Source: Shewanella sp. UCD-KL12 (GTDB lineage Bacteria > Pseudomonadota > Gammaproteobacteria > Enterobacterales > Shewanellaceae). Taken from it: a DNA stretch of 64,000 nucleotides. This document shows, piece after piece, positions 54,244 through 63,149 of the stretch. The stretch is from NCBI RefSeq assembly GCF_001957125.1, contig NZ_MPHJ01000001.1, positions 1,185,765 to 1,249,764 of the forward strand. Reading direction: 5' to 3'. Numbering within the stretch: the first letter of the stretch is position 1; every line of letters begins with the position of its first letter. Below the pieces are notes generated by a model. That model was not told where the DNA came from, ran no database searches, and saw only the letters and a program-made list of their open reading frames with translations. The position numbers and the translations under genes are program-made.

Positions 54244-54269
54244 AAAAACCAGCCCCATGGGCTGGTTTT
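54244..54269. terminator. Terminator after hppD
   Basis: A stem AAAACCAGCC / GGCTGGTTTT with a short loop (CCATG region) and, on the minus strand, a TTTTTTGTTTTC tail. Confidence 0.85.
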
Positions 54270-54324
54270 ACATCTAGCTAACTAAAGAGTGCACACTAGT
54301 TAACCTGATATGGACTCATTTTGA

Positions 54325-55365
54325 TTAGAGGACACCGCGGCGCTTCTGGTCACGCTCAATTGATTGGAATAGGGCGGTAAAGTTACCTTCACCGAAACCT
54401 AAATTATTCTTGCGCTGGATGATCTCAATAAAGATTGGACCAAATAGGTTCTTAGTGAAAATTTGCAGTAAGTAACCATCTTCATCGCCGTCAATCAAGA
54501 TTTGATGATGTTTAATACGCTCTCTGTCTTCAGTTACTTGAGGCAGCTTGTCGAAGATGGTGTCGTAATACTCAGGGATAATATCTAATGTTTGAATTGA
54601 TGAGCCTTCCATCGCATCTAGAGAGTGGACTATGTCACGGCTTCTAAAAGCTAAATGCTGTACACCTGGGCCATCATACTCTTTTAAATATTCATCGATC
54701 TGGTTTTTCTCGCTGCCTTTACCTTCGTTAATCGGAATGCAGAAACTGCCATCTGGTGAACGAAGGGCATATGAGATAAGTGCAGTTTGGCTTCCTTTGA
54801 TATCGAAATAGCGAACTTCAGTAAAGCCAAAGATATCTTTATAGAAGTTAGACCAAAATTCCATAGTGCCTTGGTAGACATTGTTAGTTAAGTGGTCAAC
54901 TTCGATAAAGCCTTTCTCTTGGGTGATGATTGGCTCTTCAAGATCGACAAAGTCTTTCTGGTAGATATTGTTCTCTTCACCGAAAACGTCGATGAAATAA
55001 ATTAGACTGTCACCGATACCATAAATAGCAGGATAAGGGTGGTCTTTCTTATCATCAGCAGCAGGTTTTGCACCACGTGCTACAGCGCCTTCAAAAGCAA
55101 ACTGTGCATCTTCAACACGCCAACCCATCGAACAGATAGCTGGGCCGTGGCTCTTAGCAAATTCAGCCGAAAACCCTTGCTTCTCATTGTTAAGCAGAAA
55201 GTTAATATCGTTTTGTTTGTAGTAGCTAATGTCTTTACTTTTACTCTTTTTGAGCTTAGAAAAACCAAAGTCGATAAATACTTGGTGCATGAAATTAAGA
55301 TCTGGTGTGGCAAATTCGGTAAACTCGATGCCAAGTAATCCCAGTGGGTTCTGTTCGCTAGCCAT
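54325..55365 (-). CDS. hppD: 4-hydroxyphenylpyruvate dioxygenase
   Basis: 346 residues from ATG 55365 (AGAGGAT site). Iron ligands are in VDHLTNNV (His), GVQHLAF (His) and FIEIIQRKNN (Glu), all present. The C-terminal helix after LGFGEGNFTALFQSIE closes the active site. It converts 4-hydroxyphenylpyruvate to homogentisate in tyrosine breakdown; in Shewanella this can give brown pigment when homogentisate builds up. No homogentisate dioxygenase gene is adjacent. A divergent LysR regulator (55644) may control it. Confidence 0.96.
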   Translation of the reverse strand: MASEQNPLGLLGIEFTEFATPDLNFMHQVFIDFGFSKLKKSKSKDISYYKQNDINFLLNNEKQGFSAEFAKSHGPAICSMGWRVEDAQFAFEGAVARGAKPAADDKKDHPYPAIYGIGDSLIYFIDVFGEENNIYQKDFVDLEEPIITQEKGFIEVDHLTNNVYQGTMEFWSNFYKDIFGFTEVRYFDIKGSQTALISYALRSPDGSFCIPINEGKGSEKNQIDEYLKEYDGPGVQHLAFRSRDIVHSLDAMEGSSIQTLDIIPEYYDTIFDKLPQVTEDRERIKHHQILIDGDEDGYLLQIFTKNLFGPIFIEIIQRKNNLGFGEGNFTALFQSIERDQKRRGVL

Positions 55366-55643
55366 TATAATATCCTCTTTCGATGTTTCTACTCGCAACC
55401 GTTCTTTGGCGGTTTTCAGGAGCTTATGTGATGTCCTCGTGGAGCAACATCATCATTCCGTGATAGGCGGTAGTCGTAGGTCTTTACTGCCTTAACTCTC
55501 AATGACTCAAAGCAATCAGTTCAATCAATTTGTGATCTACTTATCAATTTAGTTGCTTGAATGAGCAAAAAAAAGAATAATAATTGGTGTGACTCCATCT
55601 ATTTAATTGATGGTAATGTAAGCTTTACAGACTTGAGGTTAAT

Positions 55644-56537
55644 ATGCGTATTGATGTAGATGCATTTAAGGTGCTCGAAGTATTGGTTGAAGAGGGCAGC
55701 TTTGCTAAGGCTGCAGAGCGTTTACATAAGGCGCAGTCGGCGGTGAGTTATCAGGTTAAGAAGCTTGAACAACACTTAGGTGTAAATCTTTTTTGTCGCG
55801 ATCAATACCGAGCAGAATTAACCGCTGAGGGGAAAGTTATTCTTGCTGAGGGGCAAAGGCTACTTCAATACTTGAATAACATTGAACACTTAGCGAGCAG
55901 GTTCAGTGAAGGGTGGGAGCCAAAGCTTGAGCTAATTATCGACGGTTCACTGCCTATGCAGCCAATTATGAAAGCCTTAAAGCGGATGGCGGCTCAAGAT
56001 ATCCCGACAAAGATCCAGCTCAATATGGAGTTTCTTGGTGGTGTTCAGGACAGGTTTGAGCGTGATAATGCCGATTTGATGTTGGTTAAAGACTATCGTA
56101 CTGGTCCTAATTATCGCCCCCAATCTTTGCCAGATGTAACCAGTTTATTGGTGGCCAGTGCTCAACATCCCTTAGCATCCGATACTAATATCTCCCTTTT
56201 TGAACTTCAAAGGCATGTAGAGTTAACCATTGAAGACTCCTCGCCCGAAATAAACTATCAAGATGAACTGCAATTTGGCGGAGATAAAGTATTTTACCTT
56301 TCGGGGTTTATGATGAAGAAGAACGCGCTGCAGATGGGACTGGGGTTTGGTTGGATGCCTGACTTCTTAATCAAAGATGAGCTTGAAAGTGGGGAGCTCA
56401 TTGTGGTTGATTTTAATGGAGGCAGTAAGCACAGCTTTACGCCTAAACTCGTTTCTACGATGCAACGTCCTTTAGGTAAAGCGGGTCGATTATTTACAGA
56501 GCTCATTTTAGAAGAGTTCGATAATGCCAAGCTCTGA
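55644..56537 (+). CDS. LysR-family transcriptional regulator
   Basis: 297 residues. N-terminal winged HTH (FAKAAERLHKAQSAVSYQVKKLEQHLGVNLF) and a LysR substrate-binding domain (ELIIDGSLPMQPIMK, LMLVKDYRTGPNYRPQS). It is transcribed away from hppD across a 278-bp gap, the classic layout for a LysR regulator and its target. The inducer is unknown; an aromatic pathway compound is a guess from context. Confidence 0.93.
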   Translation: MRIDVDAFKVLEVLVEEGSFAKAAERLHKAQSAVSYQVKKLEQHLGVNLFCRDQYRAELTAEGKVILAEGQRLLQYLNNIEHLASRFSEGWEPKLELIIDGSLPMQPIMKALKRMAAQDIPTKIQLNMEFLGGVQDRFERDNADLMLVKDYRTGPNYRPQSLPDVTSLLVASAQHPLASDTNISLFELQRHVELTIEDSSPEINYQDELQFGGDKVFYLSGFMMKKNALQMGLGFGWMPDFLIKDELESGELIVVDFNGGSKHSFTPKLVSTMQRPLGKAGRLFTELILEEFDNAKL

Positions 56538-56597
56538 ATGCATAAGCTTGCATTAGTTAAGTTGGAATAATACCAGTTTGGATTGTAGCAAAGAGTG

Positions 56598-56837
56598 ATG
56601 GCAACAGACTTTAATGTCACTGGGATAAGCAGATTTTTAGAATGCTATTTTAATAATCGACTTGCTTCGCAAATTGATAAAGCATTGAACCATTTTGCGC
56701 TGTTTGATTTTTTATCAAATAAAAACGCAAGTTTTGATTGTTCTACAGCACAAATTAAAACAGTAAAAATGGGAAAAATCACAGTAGTGGTTAAGGCTGA
56801 AACGCTAAAGAAAACGAGGACTAGTGCCGATATTTAA
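56598..56837 (+). CDS. Small protein of unknown function
   Basis: 79 residues from ATG 56598, basic, no signal or membrane segment. Codon use looks plausible, but no family is recognised and the ribosome site (AAAGAG) is weak. It may be a chance frame between the regulator and the DUF6508-like gene. Confidence 0.35.
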   Translation: MATDFNVTGISRFLECYFNNRLASQIDKALNHFALFDFLSNKNASFDCSTAQIKTVKMGKITVVVKAETLKKTRTSADI

Positions 56838-57019
56838 GACATAACGTACCGTTAAGCTTAGGTTCAGACCCCCTCGATTAGCATGGGCTTATATTATGAG
56901 TGGTACGGCATATGCAGGCTATCTAAGTAAGAATGAAAAATGATAGCGAACATATGTGTAAGTGACATTTCATTGGAAATAGCTCACTTCACTCAGGGCC
57001 TGTTCGTTGGAGGTGTCAG

Positions 57020-57376
57020 ATGAATGCATTAATAACTCGCCATACATCAAATCTTTATACTAAATATGTTGGTAATTTTGCTTGCGGAGAAAAGCCCGTT
57101 TCAGTGTGTAAGCTTCAAGAATTTCTGGCCGACCTTAGCAAGAGTGAGCTGTTGTTAACCGACTTTAAATGGGATGAGTGGTATCACAATAGCCATTTGG
57201 TTGACAGACCCGAATACATCGCGGATGCCAGCCTATATGAATGTCAGCTTTTATTGACCGCTATGGTCCGCTTAGAGAAGTTTAGCCCAGGTGTGATGGA
57301 CAATATGAGGCGGCAGGGGGTGGTGATTGCCATCCTTGAACGGATCAATATGTTCTCAATGAAGCTGGCATGCTAA
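57020..57376 (+). CDS. DUF6508-like small protein
   Basis: 118 residues from ATG 57020 (GGAGGT site). The pattern LTDFKWDEWYHNS, YIADASLYECQLLLTAMVRLEKFSPGVM and RQGVVIAILERI fits the DUF6508 family as I know it. Function is unknown for the family. It is followed after 21 bp by four 69-bp tandem hairpin repeats. Confidence 0.68.
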   Translation: MNALITRHTSNLYTKYVGNFACGEKPVSVCKLQEFLADLSKSELLLTDFKWDEWYHNSHLVDRPEYIADASLYECQLLLTAMVRLEKFSPGVMDNMRRQGVVIAILERINMFSMKLAC

Positions 57377-57397
57377 TTCAAATGCTGAAATGAACAA

Positions 57398-57681
57398 GGC
57401 ACAAAGTCGATTATGTATCGTCCGGGTTAATCGGCACGCTTTGTTTAATTGAAAGAGGTGTTCCAGACACAAAGTCGATTATGTACCATCCATGGTAAAT
57501 CGACACGCTTTGTTTAATTGAAAGAGGTGTTCCTGACACAAAGTCGATTATGTATCATCCATGGTTAATCGACACGCTTTGTTCAATTGAAAGAGGTGTT
57601 CCAGACACAAAGTCGATTATGTACCATCCATGGTTAATCGACACGCTTTGCTTAATTGAAAGAGGTGTTCCTGACACAAAA
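57398..57681 (+). repeat. Four tandem 69-bp hairpin-forming repeats
   Basis: Units at 57398-57465 (68 bp), 57466-57534, 57535-57603 and 57604-57672, plus a partial start of a fifth (GACACAAA). Each reads GACACAAAGTCGATTATG ... TAATCGACACGCTTTG ... GAAAGAGGTGTTCC and can fold with ACAAAG/CTTTGT and TCGATTA/TAATCGA stems; units 2-4 add an inner ACCA/TGGT-type stem. Unit 1 differs most, mainly in the loop, while the stems are kept. The array ends directly at the terminator at 57681. Confidence 0.92.
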
Positions 57682-57706
57682 ATGCCAGCTGATGCTGGCA
57701 TTTTTT
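57681..57706. terminator. Bidirectional terminator between the repeat array and cytochrome c peroxidase
   Basis: A stem AATGCCAGC / GCTGGCATT with a TGAT loop and six T residues on the plus strand. It could end both the repeat-bearing transcript and the convergent peroxidase mRNA. Confidence 0.9.
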
Positions 57707-57720
57707 ATTGTTGACTAAGT

Positions 57721-58713
57721 TTACTTGTCAAAAGGAACTGGTCTTGGCGTGTTGGCATTAGATGGTGGCAAAATTGGTAATACTATCTGAGGTTGCTCAC
57801 CTGTTAGAGATTTAAGGAAATCGACCATTTGAGCCGTTTCATTCTCTGTTAGTGCCTGGCCTAATTGAATATCTGCCATTGTATTTACCGCTTCCTCTAA
57901 TGTCCAAGTCGCTCCATCATGGAAGTAGGGGTAGGTCAGTTCAATATTTCGCAGTGTCGGAACTTTAAATACGAACTTATCAGCATCTTTACCGGTTACA
58001 CCTTTACGGCCAATTGCAGGGTTATCTGTATGGAAAGGCTTTACTAACCCCATCTTCATATACATGGTGCCGCCAACAGCTGGGCCATTGTGACAACTCG
58101 TACAACCTTTATCTTTAAACAGTTGATAACCCGCTTGAGCACTTTCAGTGATTGCGTTTTTGTCACCCTGTAAGTACTTATCGAATGGGCTGTGTGGTGT
58201 TACCAGTGTTTTTTCAAACTCAGCAATCGCATCGGTAATATTATCGATATTGACAGAGTTTTCACCGTAAATAGCCGCAAATCTTGCTTGATAAGCCGGC
58301 ATTGAGTTTACAGTCGATACTGCAAGTTCATGGGTATATCCCATCTCTCCCGGGTTCGCAATTGGACCACCTGCTTGCTCTTTGAGATCTTTTGCGCGGC
58401 CATCCCAGAACTGAGCTAAACCATATTCAGCATTCAATACTGTTGGTGAATTGATTGGACCTTCCTGCCAGTTGTGGCCAATTGAGGTCGGTAATGCATC
58501 AACACCACCTAATGAAAGGTTATGGCAAGAGTTACATGAAATAAAACCTGACTGTGATAGGCGTGGTTCAAAAAACAGCATTTTTCCAAGCTCTACTTTT
58601 TCAGGCGCTGTGATTTTAGCAGGTTCAATTATCTGTATTGGTTCATTGGCAATAGCGGGTGCTGCGCTTATTGCTGCGATAATTCCGATAGCGATAGGGG
58701 TTAATAGTTTCAT
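57721..58713 (-). CDS. Diheme cytochrome c peroxidase
   Basis: 330 residues from ATG 58713 (TGAGGT site); the frame runs on upstream but that part has no signal. Signal peptide cut after AIA. Heme sites: CNSCH (residues 60-64) and CTSCH (205-209). The distal Met region (MYMKMGLVKP) and LRNIELTYPYFHDGATWTLEEAV are family typical. It reduces hydrogen peroxide in the periplasm with electrons from small cytochromes c. Single gene with its own terminator. Confidence 0.95.
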   Translation of the reverse strand: MKLLTPIAIGIIAAISAAPAIANEPIQIIEPAKITAPEKVELGKMLFFEPRLSQSGFISCNSCHNLSLGGVDALPTSIGHNWQEGPINSPTVLNAEYGLAQFWDGRAKDLKEQAGGPIANPGEMGYTHELAVSTVNSMPAYQARFAAIYGENSVNIDNITDAIAEFEKTLVTPHSPFDKYLQGDKNAITESAQAGYQLFKDKGCTSCHNGPAVGGTMYMKMGLVKPFHTDNPAIGRKGVTGKDADKFVFKVPTLRNIELTYPYFHDGATWTLEEAVNTMADIQLGQALTENETAQMVDFLKSLTGEQPQIVLPILPPSNANTPRPVPFDK

Positions 58714-58949
58714 GTACGACCTCACATTAGGACTTGTTTTTTTATCTATATTTCGATGTGAGGCAGTGTATTTCTTTTTAGGTAGGTTAGGGTAACGCAT
58801 TGTTTCGATAGAGACTATCGCAGCTTTGGATTAAGTTTGTGTGAGCTTTGTCTCGGACATGTTGAAGGTTCTCAGGCAGGATAAGCTCGCGGCTTCAAAT
58901 TAAATTCAATAAAGAGACCTATATCACTGTCACGCCTGTTGGAAGTTTG

Positions 58950-59174
58950 TTATCTCATCTTTCTTAATAGCATTTTTCTATCGAGCCAAGCTGCTGAGCG
59001 GTAAAATTGTCGCTGACTTTTACGTAACCAAAATTTAGCCCATGGGTATTCTAGACTTAAAATGGCTAAACCTACGGGTAAAAGTAACCATGCCGGTCCA
59101 GGCAATATCAATAGGGCTGCACCGAGTAGGGTTAGGCTCCCCCCGATAATTGTTACAGCGGCTTTCTTTAGCAT
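58950..59174 (-). CDS. PGPGW-type small transmembrane protein
   Basis: 74 residues from ATG 59174 (GGGGA site); a GTG at 59186 is in frame. It contains LLILPGPAWLLLPVGLAILSLE followed by a basic tail, the pattern of the PGPGW transmembrane family (here PGPAW). Function unknown. Confidence 0.72.
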   Translation of the reverse strand: MLKKAAVTIIGGSLTLLGAALLILPGPAWLLLPVGLAILSLEYPWAKFWLRKSQRQFYRSAAWLDRKMLLRKMR

Positions 59175-59351
59175 TCGATTCCCCACTCTCAGTCTTCTTA
59201 AGCTTCACTTTTGCTACTTTCTCATTAATAAGTCTAGTTGGGCTAGTTGATTAATGTAACAAAGGATAATTTTCTCTCGCTGTGAACTGTCTATAATTAT
59301 ACCTATTAGAAATTCGGATCGCTTGTATACGGGCAGGAGGCGTAGCTGTTG

Positions 59352-60140
59352 ATGTTCTTATCAGTAACTATTTTTGCAAAAGTGAAATGTCGTACAGTGA
59401 GCTACCTATTACCTGTGATGGCATTACTGCTAGGTTTGCCCACTAAGGCTGAAACTTTGTTGCTAACTTCTCTGCATTGGCCACCCTATTCCAGTAGTCA
59501 ACTTGATCAACAGGGAGCATCGATTGCTGTAGCGAGAGCGGCAGTGATTGCAATGGGGCACCAAGTGAAAGTTGAGTTTTATCCATGGAGCAGGGCTGTA
59601 AGGCTAGTGGGTAGAGCAAGTTCAAAATATTTAGGCTACCTTCCTGCTTACTCTTATCCAACGGAGGATTTTATCTTTTCTAACAGTTTAGGGAGTAGCC
59701 CCCTAGGAATTGTTGAGCGAGAGGTTTACCCAATTAGGTGGTCTGAGCTTAATGATTTAAATCAATACACCTTGGGGGTCGTAAGGGATTACGTCAATAC
59801 TGCAGAGCTCGATACGATGATTAAACTTGGCACTCAGAAAGTAGAGGTTGTGACATCAGATGAACATAATGTAAGAAAGGTCGCTTCAGCTAGAGTGGAT
59901 GCTGCGGTGATAGACCTACACGTTCTTCGGTATATCCTTTCACAAGGTGAACTGCAGAAAGTCGCTAAGAAGCTTCAAGTAAACAAAAAACTATTACAAG
60001 ATAAACAACTGTTTATTGCATTTAGAAATAGCCCTGAAGGTATCTATTGGCGTGATATTTTTAACCAGGGACTAGCTAAGATTGATGCAAAACTGATTTT
60101 AGATGAGTATATGGAAAAAGTGACAAAGCAGTATGAGTGA
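59352..60140 (+). CDS. Periplasmic solute-binding protein, family 3 (chemosensory or amino-acid type)
   Basis: 262 residues. Signal peptide (cut after TKA). It opens ETLLLTSLHWPPYSS and later has VKVEFYPWSRAVRLV, GYLPAYSYPTEDFIFSNSLG and LGVVRDYVNTAELD, typical of the SBP_bac_3 proteins that are common in Shewanella. There is no ABC transporter partner nearby, so it may feed a receptor or act alone. The strong AGGAGG at 59335-59340 fits ATG 59352 or the TTG three bases before it. Confidence 0.85.
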   Translation: MFLSVTIFAKVKCRTVSYLLPVMALLLGLPTKAETLLLTSLHWPPYSSSQLDQQGASIAVARAAVIAMGHQVKVEFYPWSRAVRLVGRASSKYLGYLPAYSYPTEDFIFSNSLGSSPLGIVEREVYPIRWSELNDLNQYTLGVVRDYVNTAELDTMIKLGTQKVEVVTSDEHNVRKVASARVDAAVIDLHVLRYILSQGELQKVAKKLQVNKKLLQDKQLFIAFRNSPEGIYWRDIFNQGLAKIDAKLILDEYMEKVTKQYE

Positions 60141-60156
60141 ATGAGAGAGTAGAAAA

Positions 60157-60179
60157 GTGCTAAATGGGTCATTTAGCAC
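60157..60179. other. Stem-loop after the solute-binding protein gene
   Basis: GTGCTAAATG / CATTTAGCAC with a 3-nt loop. No T-run. Next to it, CTCTATCGATAGAG (60181-60194) is a second perfect palindrome. Confidence 0.5.
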
Positions 60180-60283
60180 ACTCTATCGATAGAGAAAGGG
60201 CATTTATTTTAAACGCCTATTTTTTAGTTTTTATTTTTATCTCCTTGAATGATTGCAGATAAACCCACCAGAAACTGACTCTA

Positions 60284-60871
60284 TCAAGTGTGTTTTCCAA
60301 CTTCCCAGCCCTGTAGGGATAATAAACTGTCACCAGAATTGATAGCACCTTCCTCTAGGGTTGTAGCCATTGAATCATTCCAGCGATTAAGATACCCAAA
60401 AAGTGAAATAACACCGAGGATTTCGACAATTTCTCCCTCGTCCCAGTGTGAGTGCAATCGCTGATTTAACTCATCATCGACACCGTTCGGTATGGTGGAG
60501 GCTGCAACAGAAAAATCGAGTGCAACACGCTCTGCATCTGTGAAAGCATTATGGGTTCTGTATTCCCATATATTATCTAGCTGTAGTTGCTCCGCTTCAT
60601 AACGCTCTGCGGCACGTATTGTATGTGCCTGGCAGTAACGACAACCCGTTACATTACTTGATACGTAAGCGATAAGCCTTTTAAGGGCACTGGTTACTCG
60701 CCCCTTATTATCCATGACCGCCATATTGAGATTGATAAAAGCGGTCGCGATTTTTGGTCTTCTCATCATTGTCAGGACGCTGTTAGGGCAAAAGCCTAAG
60801 GTCTCATTAAAAAACTTTGCAAGCTCAATGACCTCAGCATCTGTTTCTTGTAGGGGGGTGACTAACGGCAT
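60284..60871 (-). CDS. Carboxymuconolactone decarboxylase/AhpD-like protein
   Basis: 195 residues with the AhpD-type redox motif GCRYCQAH (two Cys and the His) and NLNMAVMDNKGRVTSALKRLIAYVSSN before it. It is of the peroxidase-related AhpD class. A role in peroxide defence or a related thiol reaction is inferred. ATG 60871. Divergent from the MocR-type regulator, which might control it. Confidence 0.85.
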   Translation of the reverse strand: MPLVTPLQETDAEVIELAKFFNETLGFCPNSVLTMMRRPKIATAFINLNMAVMDNKGRVTSALKRLIAYVSSNVTGCRYCQAHTIRAAERYEAEQLQLDNIWEYRTHNAFTDAERVALDFSVAASTIPNGVDDELNQRLHSHWDEGEIVEILGVISLFGYLNRWNDSMATTLEEGAINSGDSLLSLQGWEVGKHT

Positions 60872-61041
60872 AAATAACTCGAGTTGTGTAGGTTGATAAT
60901 TAACTTACCTTGGCAACAGCTAACAAAAAATAGACAGAAATGACTTGAAAAAGCGGTACAGTTGGCACTATCTTGATTTATTTGTCTAAGTTTGCTCACT
61001 GTATGGTAATGCAACAAGTTAACACTGGGGATTTAGTCGTA

Positions 61042-62463
61042 ATGAAAAGCAAATATCGACAGATAGCATCGAGCTTATCCAGGCAGATTTTGGCAGGCAA
61101 TATTCAACCTGGAGAAAAGATCCCTTCTGTGCGTGTCAGTTGTGAATTACATGGTGTTAGCATGACGACGATACAGGCTGCCTATCTTCTATTAGAGGGG
61201 GAGGGCCTCATCTTTGGAAGGGCGGGGGCTGGTTATTATGTTTCTGACTTTAGTCAAATTGACCTTCATGAGCTTACTGAACCTGTGGGGCTATCAGTTC
61301 ATAATCGGGTGCTAGAGGTACTCTCTCAATGCCACAAAGAGGGAGTGTGTAATCTAGGTACAGCGGTGATAGACCCTAAACTACTACCTATTAATCAGTT
61401 GCGTTCAGTGTTAAACAAACTCAGTCGATACCATATGGAGGAGCTTGTTTCTGCTGAGTTTTCATCGGGATTTCAACCACTAAGAAGACAGTTTGCCAAG
61501 AAAATGCTTAACGCCAGCATACATGCACACCCGGATGAGATATTGATAACGGGTGGATGCCAGGATGCTATTTCACTTGCTTTATCGGCGGTGGCCAAAC
61601 CTGGAGGCATTATCGCTGTTGAGAGTCCCTGTTTTCCTGGTCTGCTGCAGATCATTGAAGCTTTAAATATGAAGGCATTAGAGATCCCGACCTCTTTGCG
61701 ATCGGGAATGGATATTAATGCTTTAAAAGAAGCACTATCCCAATGGACTGTGTCGGCAGTTGTGCTTGTACCTTCCTTTAGCAACCCTACTGGCAGTCTT
61801 ATGCCTATAGCAACAAGGAGAGCGCTTGTTGAGCTTAGTGCTAGCATGAAATTGCCATTGATAGAAGACGATCTATTTTCTGAATTGAATTTCAGTGGTA
61901 AGCCTAAACCCTCGCTGAAATCTATGGATAAAGCAGGTTATGTTATCTACTGCTCTTCAGTGTCTAAGTCATTAGGCTCTGGCTTTAGGCTTGGCTGGTT
62001 GTCAGGAGGCAGGTTTCATAAAGAGATTATTAAGCTTAAGGCATTTAGAAATGTATCAGAGCCACTAGTAATACAGATGCTGATCACTGAGTTTCTAAAA
62101 AGTGGTGGTTATGAACGACACTTAAAGCGGTTAAAGTCTAAATTGATAGATAACTATCGCCAAATGAGCGAATGCATTAAACAGCACTTCCCTAAGGGTA
62201 CCATGATAAATACGGTTCAAGGTGGCTATCTTGTTTGGGTAAAATTACCCCCAGACTGTGACTCTAGGGTGCTATTTAAACAGGCAATATTTAAAAACGT
62301 GGCATTTTTCCCCGGCGATCTGTTTTCACAGCATGGTCATTACATTAACTATATAAGATTAAATTTGGCTATCTGCTGGAGTGAGTCTGTTGAGCAATCT
62401 ATTATCGTATTGGGAAATATTGTATCGAGAATGGTCAGAAGTGAGTCGCTCAGTAAGTGCTAG
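61042..62463 (+). CDS. MocR/PdxR-family regulator (GntR HTH fused to aminotransferase domain)
   Basis: 473 residues from ATG 61042 (GGGGA site). The frame is open upstream to 60973, so a longer N terminus is possible. The N-terminal GntR wHTH (KYRQIASSLSRQILAGNIQP then GEKIPSVRVSC) is followed by a class I aminotransferase domain with the PLP lysine in SSVSKSLGSGFRLGW and the marks VPSFSNPTGSLMP and IEDDLFSEL. Such proteins regulate genes of vitamin B6, amino acid or taurine metabolism using bound PLP. Confidence 0.9.
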   Translation: MKSKYRQIASSLSRQILAGNIQPGEKIPSVRVSCELHGVSMTTIQAAYLLLEGEGLIFGRAGAGYYVSDFSQIDLHELTEPVGLSVHNRVLEVLSQCHKEGVCNLGTAVIDPKLLPINQLRSVLNKLSRYHMEELVSAEFSSGFQPLRRQFAKKMLNASIHAHPDEILITGGCQDAISLALSAVAKPGGIIAVESPCFPGLLQIIEALNMKALEIPTSLRSGMDINALKEALSQWTVSAVVLVPSFSNPTGSLMPIATRRALVELSASMKLPLIEDDLFSELNFSGKPKPSLKSMDKAGYVIYCSSVSKSLGSGFRLGWLSGGRFHKEIIKLKAFRNVSEPLVIQMLITEFLKSGGYERHLKRLKSKLIDNYRQMSECIKQHFPKGTMINTVQGGYLVWVKLPPDCDSRVLFKQAIFKNVAFFPGDLFSQHGHYINYIRLNLAICWSESVEQSIIVLGNIVSRMVRSESLSKC

Positions 62464-62477
62464 TTTTTTATAAAATG

Positions 62478-62500
62478 GCTCAATACAATGTATTGAGCCA
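62478..62500. terminator. Stem-loop between convergent genes
   Basis: GGCTCAATAC / GTATTGAGCC with a 3-nt loop. T-rich flanks are weak on both sides. Confidence 0.6.
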
Positions 62501-62523
62501 AATAAAATCAAGACTGAGTACCT

Positions 62524-62931
62524 TTAGGCTTTTGAAACAACCGTTTGTCCGATTGGGGTTAAGCTTAGCATAGCGAGTTTAAGGTGTTGAATCCCGAAGG
62601 GAATACCAATAATTGTAACGAAACAAGCTAATGCATGGGTTAAATGACCTATCGCTAACCAGATCCCAAAGAGTAAGAACCAGATAATATTACCAACTGT
62701 GCCGAATGCACCAGTACCTAAGTCCTCTTGACCCGTAAGGTGCCTTCTATTCATCTGCTCTTGGCCAAATGGCCAAAATGTCATCTCTCCGATGACAAAA
62801 CATGCTCGGCCAAATGGAATACCAATGATGCTAATGAAACACAGTAATCCTGCAAGCCACCATGCTAGTCCCATGACAAATCCACCTAATACGAACCATG
62901 CGATGTTAAAGATTAATCTTAATACTGCCAT
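62524..62931 (-). CDS. yccF: YccF family inner-membrane protein (DUF307)
   Basis: 135 residues from ATG 62931 (GGAGG site five bases upstream); an in-frame ATG at 62979 adds 16 unlike residues. The double pattern IIGIPFGRACF and IIGIPFGIQHLKLA, and NIIWFLLFGIWLAIGHLTHAL, are typical of YccF. Function unknown. Confidence 0.9.
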   Translation of the reverse strand: MAVLRLIFNIAWFVLGGFVMGLAWWLAGLLCFISIIGIPFGRACFVIGEMTFWPFGQEQMNRRHLTGQEDLGTGAFGTVGNIIWFLLFGIWLAIGHLTHALACFVTIIGIPFGIQHLKLAMLSLTPIGQTVVSKA

Positions 62932-63149
62932 TAAGGCCTCCAAATGAATGCAAAAACAGGTCAAAAATAGAAAATTCAATTACAAATAGTTAAGCTAAAA
63001 TCGTGCCATATTTATTTATTTTAAATATCAGTGCTTTAATCTTATTGTTGGCATGTTTGTTTGGTGGTTTTCATCATGATTTAGTACTTTTAGTCGATTA
63101 TTTGCAGTGGTAAAATCTCCTTATATATCCTTTTTCGTTAGATAAAAAG

